Positions 55,616-64,000 of a stretch of 64,000 nucleotides of DNA are shown one piece after another; position 1 is the stretch's first letter; every line of letters starts with the position of its first letter. This DNA comes from Lunularia cruciata. Lineage: Eukaryota; Streptophyta; Marchantiopsida; Lunulariales; Lunulariaceae. The notes under the pieces were generated by a model. The model worked only from the letters and a program-made list of their open reading frames with translations. It searched no databases and had not been told where the DNA came from. The position numbers were made by a program, and so were the translations under genes. Where the stretch lies: assembly GCA_948567375.1 (NCBI GenBank), contig OX419755.1:12715001-12779000 (forward strand), given 5' to 3'.

Positions 55616-58413
55616 ATAACCGTCTGATCGAGATGACCTTGCTGAGGACGAAGCGAATAGAAGTGCACACTCAAGGGAGGGATGAGTGCATATAAATTCG
55701 TCTGTGGGACCTAGCTCTCCAGGAGTACTTGTTTCCCAGACTCAGTAAAGTTTGCATTTTCATTTCGTGTTTTCTCCTTTCAACCAGAAACATGGAAAGC
55801 TAATACATAAGCCTAACTTCCACAGTGCATCCCACAAGGATTTTCTCACGTAGTTGAGGTTTATCAACTCCAATTCAGAGATCACTAGGTTCAGCTTACC
55901 CGAAGTACCGTTGGTCCGGTCCTCACCCACAAGGACCGGTTGAAAAGCTGGGATTCATGATCACAATGGTTTGAACACGTTAAACACAATTTTATTCAGG
56001 ATTCCAGGATGTCATCGTACTACAGATGTTCGACCCATGGCTGGTACCAAGGACAACCAACGGCCAGAAAAAACGACGAATCTATTTTCGTCCAATTTCA
56101 AGTACTTGGATATAGCCTTGACGTTCCCAAACCAATAACGGCGAGCATTATAATGGAGTCAATTAAAAGGTCGAGCATCTAATCTCTACGTAAATGAAAT
56201 GGCCACTTGGCCGCTGATGTTACTGTCATATGGAGTCTTCGTAATGGATTTACTTTGAGCTGATATATTCTATGTATGCACAGTCTATACAAGTATAGAG
56301 ACTCGGAACCTGGGTGCAATGAGTGCGTGAATCCAGAGTTTACATGTACAACGAGTTTCCTTTTCAGTTGTAGTTTCGAGTCCGATCGCTCTCCAAGGGT
56401 GGGAATTTGAGGAGCAGAAACAGGACAACGCTTCGATTCGCGTTCAGGTTACATCCCTGGGTGAGGAGGACGGTAACGGAGCAAAACATTGAACACAAAA
56501 TCTTTGTGTGTTCCGAGGGGACTTATGCAATAAATAGAGTTGTAATATTGTTGACGAGGAATGCATGAAGGAGAATTGACATTCTAAGAACTTATTCTTG
56601 ACGATCACTTCCGAGGCTAAAACAATCGTAAATTCAAGGTACCGGGGGGTAACCTGCACAAACGGGGAGATTTTAAAACTTCCACCCGACTGTGTATCCT
56701 CCGCCAGAGATAGCTGCTTTCGATGGGTTTCGACTGGACTCCATGCATTCTGAAGCCTTGTTCAATCTCGACTCATTGACGAGCCACGTGTGCAAATTGT
56801 GCGTCTTATATCCACGAGTTTCGAATCTGGATTTAATTTGCTTATATCTATCTATATGTCGAGCCAAATTCCCAAATATTGCTGCTTTAAGTACCCTATC
56901 CGCTTCTTCATTATACGATACTAGTGTCTATGAGAATAGATGGAATTTTCAAAAAAATTCAAATTGCACATGCGCTGCAAACTGGAATATCTACCTAATG
57001 TGATGAGTAGGTGCTTGACCTGTATTATAGTTGTGGTCGTTTGGTTTCTTAGTTCTTCGCAATAAAAAACTTCCCGCCATGAACAGCACAGAACACGCGG
57101 CCTGCGGTGAGGATGAGATTCTCAAAATTACTGCTTTGTAGATCAAGGGATCAATCGAAAGATGATTAATCTGTTGCATATACGATATTGTTTACATTCT
57201 AGAAGAAGGTTTTGTGCAAGGGAGTGGCACTCAAGGACTTGCTCTAAGTGAGAGAATAGAATCTCAAATTTTATCACCAATGAACAAGGTAGCAATTGTC
57301 ATGTTCGTTCTGGTCGAACCATGAAGAAAAACTATGAGCGAAGCAGAAGTCGAATAGCAGCCTATTGAGCCTGCTTTCACACAGTCTCTATCATCTGGGT
57401 GGTGTAGCGGCCGCCTGTAACCCGAGTGGGGGTATGAGAGTTGGTAGTTGAAGCTGTTCTCGAGGACCGGTGGGGTCATGTAGAAGGCACGTCCACTTGG
57501 AGCGTAGAGTCTCCATGTAGACATTTCCATGGAGATGAGAAGTGCCTGCTGAGATAATGCGGAGGGCACAGCGTGAGGCGGGTGACCGAGCAGCGATCAC
57601 CTCTCGCTCTACGCAGTCAAGGGATAGCGTGCTTGAATGCTTCCCAGCGATCATCCTCTCGAATCTGATTCCAACAACTACTCTCAGCTTTTTAAGTTGC
57701 GATGTATGCATAAGGTTGTTTCGGGTGATCAAGTAACACCTACCGTTATTGGTTAATTAATGTAAACACCCCGCATCTGCATTAAAAAGCTGCGATGTAT
57801 GTGGTGGGCATCGGTGGCAACCTGGATTGTTATAAGAATCTTGGTAGTTCTCTGGTTTCTGCAACGAATTGTTGACGCTAACCAAGTTTCACTAGATTGT
57901 ACTGGCAACGAGAACAGTGGAGGGATTGCTACGTTAATCTTGATGATAGCAAGTTGCATTCATCCACTGCTCGATCACAGGGGGAATTTCCTTTTAAACG
58001 GTAAAGGTTGAGATACCTGGCGGAAGTTATCATCATCATTTCATGGACTGCCATCACGTGGACATCATGTTCGGCCACTATTGACAAAGCCTTATGGAAA
58101 GTTTGAAACTCTACATGAAGATGGACTCTTCAGAATCCATCAAGCGTGCTGTCTCATGAGGAGACGGGTAGGGAACTGTGCAGTGGATCATAAGTACTAG
58201 TCGATCATAGATTTGAGCAGTTTGTTTCTTTGTAAGAGGCTGTAGCGGAGTCCGAAAGCCTTGCCAACACAGTTGGAGAGGAAGACACGGACAAGCTTTT
58301 AGCTGCAATCAGGTCTTGCCTATATGGTTTCGGCATTTAGTTGCTTGCTTGTAAGTTAATAACAGTCCAGCAAGCTGGTTAACTAACTTGTTCCTTGGAC
58401 GATTGATAGGTCC
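55616..58413. other. Intergenic DNA without recognised genes
   Basis: The open frame at 57799-58011 (plus) begins with a hydrophobic, signal-like stretch (ATWIVIRILVVLWFL) followed by QVSLDCTGNE, but no homologue or splice model is apparent. The frame at 57732-57391 (minus) is also open without a recognised domain. Neither is called. Confidence 0.35.
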
Positions 58414-58451
58414 GAAAATATGTCCGATTGATAGCAATCGGACATATTTTC
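58414..58451. repeat. Perfect 17-bp inverted repeat with 4-base loop
   Basis: GAAAATATGTCCGATTG (58414-58430), loop ATAG, and its exact reverse complement (58435-58451). Overlapping GATTGATAG direct repeats precede it. It could fold as a stable hairpin in DNA or RNA. Confidence 0.9.
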
Positions 58452-60467
58452 AATGGTCTACAGATCAGAAGACCTATTCTCATGCAGGATATGCGTCCAA
58501 AGATAGATTTCTCAGTGGATCAAACTTTGGAGACCTCTTGTGAGTGATTCAAAGCTTCTTAGGACTTCTGCAAAAGGACGGATACAAGGACTTGGATGTG
58601 ACCCGTTTGCAAACTCTGATCGAGAACCTGGTCATGGGCTGTGAAATTCTCGTCTTTTTTTTCTCTGTTACCTTCTTATTATGTTTCTCCATAGAATATA
58701 TGGTTGGATAGAATACGATATGCATTAGTAAGTTTCTCTATTGCTTGTTATTAATCACAACGATTTATGTACACTGCTTGGTTATGGTGGTGAGTTGTTG
58801 TGAAAGAACTCATCTGATTTATCCATCTACGTTTATAGTTTGTCACGCTCGTATCACGTTAACGGCAGTAGAGCCGTTGTTGCTACGTTTCCTCTGGTCA
58901 TGTATACCTTCTGAACAAAAAGTTACATTCTTGGCAGGCAAAAGTACATCAATTTTAATCCTACCAAGGTTCTAGTTTGATTTCTTACCCAGGGTCCCGA
59001 ATGGGGGCCAAGGAGGAACCCTTCTGCGCAACTTTCAGGCACATTGTAGTTGTTTCTAAATGGAAAGGTGAAGCTTCTCTCACGCGTGGCACTGCGCAGC
59101 TCATTAGTCCCCGAGCTCATTCCACAACAAATGGGGTGGACACTTTGGACATTCTTTCAGCGACACTTGGGCCCTAGCTCTTCTTCTGTTCTTTAGAGAT
59201 GGTGGTAGGATTCAGAAAGTAATTCTCATTGACATGATATCGGTTCTACTTCTGTTCCTTAAAGGTCACTAAATCTGGCAGTAGGATTCTCTATAATTCT
59301 CAAGAATTTCCTGAGAACTTAGGAAGATTTATGACGGCACCTAGAAAACGGTGTTGCTATTCTCTAAACTTTCAACCTTTGAAAATTACAAAAACCATGG
59401 TTCTAGTTTGGAAAGAAGGTGACTACCCAGAAGTGGACAAAAATATAGAAATACAAGGTGTAGATAGAAATATAGATGTAGAGTTTGAGTATGATCATCT
59501 CTTATAGGAACCTCGATTTCCCAATGATCCAAATAAATCTTCAATAAAAGAAGAGATCGAGAGAAGGATTCTCACTCTCAAATGTAGTAGAAGGTGACTT
59601 TGGAGCATTAGGGAAGATTTGAGAAAATGTACGCAAATATATCCATGTCTTTGCCTTCAGTTACAAGCATCTGGTATCCTTCAAGGAGCATCCCATTGAG
59701 CTGGAGCATTGAACTAATGTTATTTGTCAAATGGAAAGGGAAATCAGCCCACCAATAACAATATTTGTCAAGGAAAGAAACATACTTCATGTATGAAGTG
59801 TAGAATTTTGAATAAATCTTCCTCATTATGATAGTGAAGAAGAATGGAACGTTGAAGATGTGTTGAGTTACAAAAAGCTCAACAAGCTGTATTGACCAAG
59901 AAGTGTTATTATCCTTTACCATACTTTGGTGATGAGATCTTGGAGGACATTGTAAGCAATGAATGGTATAGCTTTTTTGATAGTTATAGTGATTATAATA
60001 AAATAAACATTGCACTAGAACATCAACATTTGATCATCTGTAATACACTTATTTTCAAGTAATACACTTTGGTCTTTGTAATGCATCAACTACCCTTTTA
60101 TCAAGTTCATGAATAAGATTCTTAAACCATTCATAAAAAGTTGATGAGAGATTTTGTTGATAATGTATATGCATATAAGGACAAGCAAAAACACTTTATT
60201 ACCTTATCAAATTGTTTTTTTTTTCATTGCCATCCACCAATAACAAGAATGGTGTGGAAAAATATAACTATTTGTGAATCTAAACAAAACAAAACAAATT
60301 TTTTTAATAGAGTAAAGGTTGTTATATCTCCGATTGGACTCGAGGAAACACAAACAAGAATTCATCCACCATGATAATCACTTAATATGTGAAGACATAA
60401 AGATAAATTTAATATGTGGTTATGAGGTCAAAAGTTAAGAAACTATCAAGTAGTTTCCGTTTTGAAA

Positions 60468-60469
<2 letters not shown>
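58452..60469. other. AT-rich intergenic DNA
   Basis: No gene recognised. The frames at 59397-59510 (plus) and 60015-59608 (minus) lack known motifs. Confidence 0.4.

Positions 60470-60556
<87 letters not shown>
60470..60556. repeat. (TA)n microsatellite, 87 bp
   Basis: About 43 uninterrupted TA dinucleotides, with no impurity. Confidence 0.97.
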
Positions 60557-60558
<2 letters not shown>

Positions 60559-61228
60559 TCACATGAGAATAAACTATAACCAATAAAATCTATCCAAAGA
60601 CCTCCGATGGTTAAACACTTACTCCCTACTGTTGTACTTCTACCTATTCATTTCTGATATTTTCGCTTTGATGATCCATATACATGTAGAATCTTCCAAA
60701 TTAAATCTACCAGTTCTCTGAAGCAACCTCAACTAAATTGAGCAAGTGCAAGGCGGATCATCCAACTATGGTAGTCGGATTAATGACACAAATATTGACT
60801 AAACTTTGTAGGGAACTCTTCGTCCTCCATAACGCTACGAACCCCTGAAGTTCCTTCACTTCACTCGCTAGATTTCAAATACATTAAGTCAGGTAGACTT
60901 GACCAATTCGAGGTGCACGTGCACTTGAATTCGATGCTTTATCGACAAGTATGATCGGTTTGAAAGTGTGCCTTCGGACCACTTTTGCCTGTCAATCAGT
61001 TTTGGAAGATTGTACTGACCACTGACCTGTTGAGTAGATTTAGTCGATAAAGACCGGTCCTCAAATTGTAGTGAGGACGAAGAAAAACCGGAGACAGCGG
61101 ACAGCTTGCTGGAGAGTCAATTGGGAGGAGAGAGGAGGACCCGAGTGAAGACAAGAGGTACAAAGGCTGCTAACCAAATCCATCATTCCTAGTAGACCTA
61201 CCTACAGTTGGCTCACCAGTTAGCTCAC
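60557..61228. other. Intergenic DNA
   Basis: No recognised gene. From about 61140 onward a partial, diverged copy of the foldback arm (GAGGTACAAAGGCTGCTAACCAAAT, TTCCTAGTAGACCTACCT) precedes the main foldback. Confidence 0.4.
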
Positions 61229-61404
61229 CGAAGATACAGAGGTAAACAAACCGCTGTTAACCAAATGAATATCCTCATTCCTAGCAAGGACCTACCTGCT
61301 AGAGCTAGCTACAGGTAGGCCCCTTGCTAGGAGTGATGATGCTCATTTGGTTAGCATCGGTTTGTTTACCATTGTACCCCCTGTCGGGCACCTCTGTACT
61401 TCGG
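61229..61404. repeat. Long imperfect inverted repeat (foldback, MITE-like)
   Basis: The left arm CGAAGATACAGAGGT...AAACAAACCG.TG.TAACCAAATGA...ATTCCTAGCAAGG.CCTACCTG faces its reverse complement in the right arm, ending CCTCTGTACTTCGG. The centre is CTAGAGCTAG. Arms are about 85 bp; the right arm has an extra 15-20 bases. This fits a foldback or small inverted-repeat transposon. Confidence 0.8.
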
Positions 61405-61939
61405 CACCACCCCAGAGGTACAACGAATTCATGGAAATAAAGTTCGATGAAATCGAACTTCAGTGGTTTCCTTCCTGGTTTTACTCCGTAATGTTGCCAG
61501 CGAATTTGAGAAGCCAAAATTTCGCTACACATTTTGAGTTAGACCTGCGTGATCAATGCTATGGTTCCCTGATTGGAAAACCAGTTGATATCGTTCAGCT
61601 TGTTCAATGAGCAGTACATAATCACAGAATATGTACAGTTGCATCCAACTATTCTTAGTTCAGATATCTTGCGCCACAAATGTCTCTCTGAAAACGACTG
61701 ATTTATTGGGTCAAATTCTTGCAGACGTGCGGTGGAACGTCCGAGTCAAGGATTTGCAATGGTCGGAATCTTCTATAGATGCCTCGTTCTCTAGATGCCT
61801 TCTGTCTCCGACGTCATTTGTACCTTGAGCTGGCATTAGAAGTCCTGCATTCGGTGTTTTAGAAATCTTGCTTGTGTCGTTTAGTCTTCTTGGGAACAGC
61901 AATGTTTTGACAATCTTGAGCCACTAATCAATAGGCTAG

Positions 61940-62245
61940 GAGTTTCTCGAGCTGAGGAACCCGGGAGTGCGAATCCTCTTTAGTCAAACACACTGCAAGT
62001 CTAATTCAGCTGCGATTACTTTGTATTCAGATCCACCTAGGCTGAGATATTATAACGGGTCCTTAATGGGACTCCCAGGCTACCCCAGCGACGTTCCTTG
62101 CGGTGGTCTAGATAACTGCTGCCCAGCTCATGATACGTCCGTTGCTTGCAACAATCTTGGTACTATAACAAACAACCGAGCTCCCCACGTTCAATTGCTT
62201 CCTCCTTCAATCAAGAGTCTAACTCTGGTGTATTCATTAGTATAA
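61940..62245 (+). pseudogene. Secretory phospholipase A2-like relic
   Basis: Plant sPLA2s hydrolyse the sn-2 ester of phospholipids in the secretory pathway. The frame reads FSQTHCKSNS, PPRLRYYNGSLMGLPGYP and PCGGLDNCCPAHDTSVACNN. It follows the plant order: a Cys-Ser-x-Thr-Cys box, the calcium loop (usually YCG...GCPG) and the active site CCxxHD. His and Asp of the catalytic pair are intact (near 62125). However, Cys residues expected in the first box, in the calcium loop (YNG, GYP) and after HD (T in place of C) are gone. There is no signal peptide exon and the C-terminal half is not recognisable. Either a broken exon or a very divergent gene; I favour a relic. Confidence 0.55.
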
Positions 62246-62489
62246 TATTTCTTCTGTACCACAGCGTAAGATTGACCAAACCCACAGCACGAACGAGGAC
62301 TCTGGAGATGGTGACACCCTAAGAAATTTTGACCAATCCACAGTTTCGATTTCGGACTTTTTCGGTTTTGATTTTTCGGACTGAAGTAGATAAAGAGAGG
62401 GATCAGAGGTGTTGGTTGAGGAGCTCCTCTGTTCTCAAGACGTGAAGTTCTTGCGTTATCAGGGGTCCCTGAGCAAGCCACAAGCTTCG

Positions 62490-64000
62490 ATGGAAATGGT
62501 GGGCCTGGAAGTCGATTTGAAGCCGCCGGAGGTGAAGAAAGTCCCTCATGTGACGGAGATGTTTGGACATGTTAGGGAGCGTAATTATTTCTGGCTGCGG
62601 GATGATGCAAGAAAGGATTCGGAGGTTCTAGCTTGTCCGAAAGCAGAGAACGATTACACAGATGCAGTGATGGCAGGTACCAAGGAGTTTCAAGAAAAAC
62701 TGTACAAGGAGATGAGGGCAAAGATCAATGAAGCTCGCAACAGTGTACCTTTGAGGAAATGTGGGTTCTTCTACTACAGGAGAGACTTGGAAGGAAAGCA
62801 ATATAAACATCATTGTAGACGCGCAATCCTTGGTGATGAGGGTCCTGGACGTGTGGACAAAGTTATGGAAACAGGGGATGGAGCTCCAAAGGAGATTATC
62901 CTTCTCGACGAGAATGTGGTGGCTAAACAGCGTAAGTCTTACTCATTTGGGGCCGTGATGGTAATCCTGATCATAAACGTTTCGCGGTGAGCGAGAACTT
63001 CACAGGAAATGAGATATTTACCATTCGTGTAGTCGACATTGAAACAGGGCAAGAGATTGGACCGAAGATCACTGGAGCCACAGAAGAAGTAGAGCGGGGA
63101 GACGATAACACTATATATTACGTGGATCAGGATGAAACTTATCGGCCATACAAGGTATGGCGGCACAAGGTTGAATCAGATCAGGCCTCGACAAATGCGT
63201 CTACCATGAGAAAGGTGTAGAGCTTTGGTTGGACATTAGGTCTTACAAAAGTGAAAGGTACTTGCTAGTGAGCTCGGCAAGCAAAAGCGCAAAGTTTGTG
63301 CTCTTCATGGACAAGAGCAAGCCGGATGCTGAGCTCGAGCTTTTGGCACCAAGGGTCCATGGAGTTGACATTTCCGCAAGTCATGCCAGAAATCATTTGT
63401 TCCTCACCAAAAGGAGTGAAGAATTTTACAACTCTGAGCTTCTTGTATTTCCGGTAGACGATCTTCCTGCACAAGTTGTGCTCCTTCCTCACAGGCCAAG
63501 TGCGAAACTGCAGAGAGTTTCGACCTCAAAGGACCATGTTGTGCAGGAGCGTAAGAATGGACCGGTGATAATAACTGTGTACCCTCGTCCTCCTGTTGGG
63601 GAACCCATAACTAGTCTTGGTGAGGGTAGAAGGGTAGAGTTCCCAGAACCTACTTAGGGTGTCTGGCTGGCATCTAGCCAATTTAACTCACCGGTTATGC
63701 AATATATCTAACGGTCTTTGACCACACTGTCATCAGTATATGATTACGATATGAATACAGGGAAGACAGTTCTCAAGAAAGTGCAAGCAGTTATAGTTGG
63801 TTTTGATGCCACCAAGTATAAGATCCTCCGGGAGTGGCCAACAGCAAGCGATGGAGCTTCAATTCCTATTTCTTTGGTGTGCAGAAAAGACTTGGTGAAA
63901 TTGGATGGCAGTGACCCTTTGTTGCTTTATGGTCACAGCTCCTATGAGATTCCGAGTGACGCTGACTTCCATTCAAATAGGCTTTCTCTGCTTGATAGAG
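62490..64000 (+). pseudogene. Oligopeptidase B (prolyl oligopeptidase family, S9A), broken, runs off the right edge
   Basis: Oligopeptidase B cuts peptides after basic residues. From the ATG at 62490 the reading gives HVTEMFGHVRERNYFWLRDD and the propeller blades: RKCGFFYYRRDLEGKQY, EIILLDENVVAKQ, NEIFTIRVVDIETGQEIG, YRPYKVWRH, YLLVSSASKSAKF. It then enters the catalytic domain: SLTTLSSVYDYDMNTG, DGASIPISLVCRKDL and LLLYGHSSYEI. One-base deletions shift the frame at about 62955 and 63187. In-frame stops lie at 63655-63657 and 63709-63711. The catalytic Ser, Asp and His would lie beyond 64000. No intron interrupts about 1.5 kb, so a retrocopy is possible; an assembly with base errors could explain the shifts but not both stops. 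Confidence 0.85.

Noticed and set aside
57391-58011. Two open frames, one with a signal-like start
   Set aside because: No domain, no exon partner and no homologous repeat; kept as unannotated.
60470-60556. AT tract as an origin or regulatory element
   Set aside because: It is an uninterrupted dinucleotide microsatellite, and nothing else supports a function.

Overview
This window is repeat-rich, gene-poor nuclear DNA of a land plant. Most of it is decayed LTR retrotransposons. The best lineage clue is a five-intron minus-strand gene joining an alpha/beta-hydrolase domain, an NB-ARC domain and leucine-rich repeats. That hydrolase-NBS-LRR (HNL) design is known to me from liverworts, so a liverwort is my preferred source. 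The lineage call is inference.

Layout. 1-2121: 5' part of a minus-strand Ty3/gypsy element (family I; gag, leader, primer-binding site, 5' LTR), running off the left edge. It has inserted into the reverse-transcriptase start of a different minus-strand element (family E), which occupies 2122 to roughly 9100. Family E reads gag, protease, cytosine-C5 DNA methyltransferase, reverse transcriptase, and is also split by a solo family-I LTR (4946-5683, perfect 5-bp target duplication). The captured methyltransferase is the most interesting object here. 9100-11250: AT-rich DNA with an old gag relic. 11437-13388: a possible four-exon gene for a small secreted protein. 14800-21120: the HNL resistance-type gene and its heavily rearranged 3' end. 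21120-28570: mostly unrecognised DNA with small dispersed repeats, a tRNA-like head and a decayed reading frame. 28590-29390: a Mutator-like transposase relic.

29639-31284 is an aberrant retroelement with LTRs in inverted orientation. 32791-49296 is a three-deep nest: chromovirus C (minus) holds chromovirus B (plus, 36245-48425), which holds family-I element A (plus, 39415-46022). Terminal motifs, primer-binding sites, a polypurine tract and target duplications support the order. 49680-50170 is a second family-E gag fragment and 50175-53977 an internally deleted relative of C (element D). 53977-55615 holds a second LRR relic with the same 3' flank as the HNL gene, so part of that locus was copied about 39 kb away.

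55616-61200 contains no gene I recognise, only a perfect small hairpin and a long (AT)n tract. The right edge has a foldback repeat, a phospholipase A2-like relic missing cysteines, and an intronless oligopeptidase B pseudogene with two frameshifts and two stops.

Apart from the HNL gene and possibly the small secreted-protein gene, nearly every recognisable coding segment is broken. Many stops look like C-to-T changes of CGA, CAG or CAA codons, as expected for silenced, methylated DNA.
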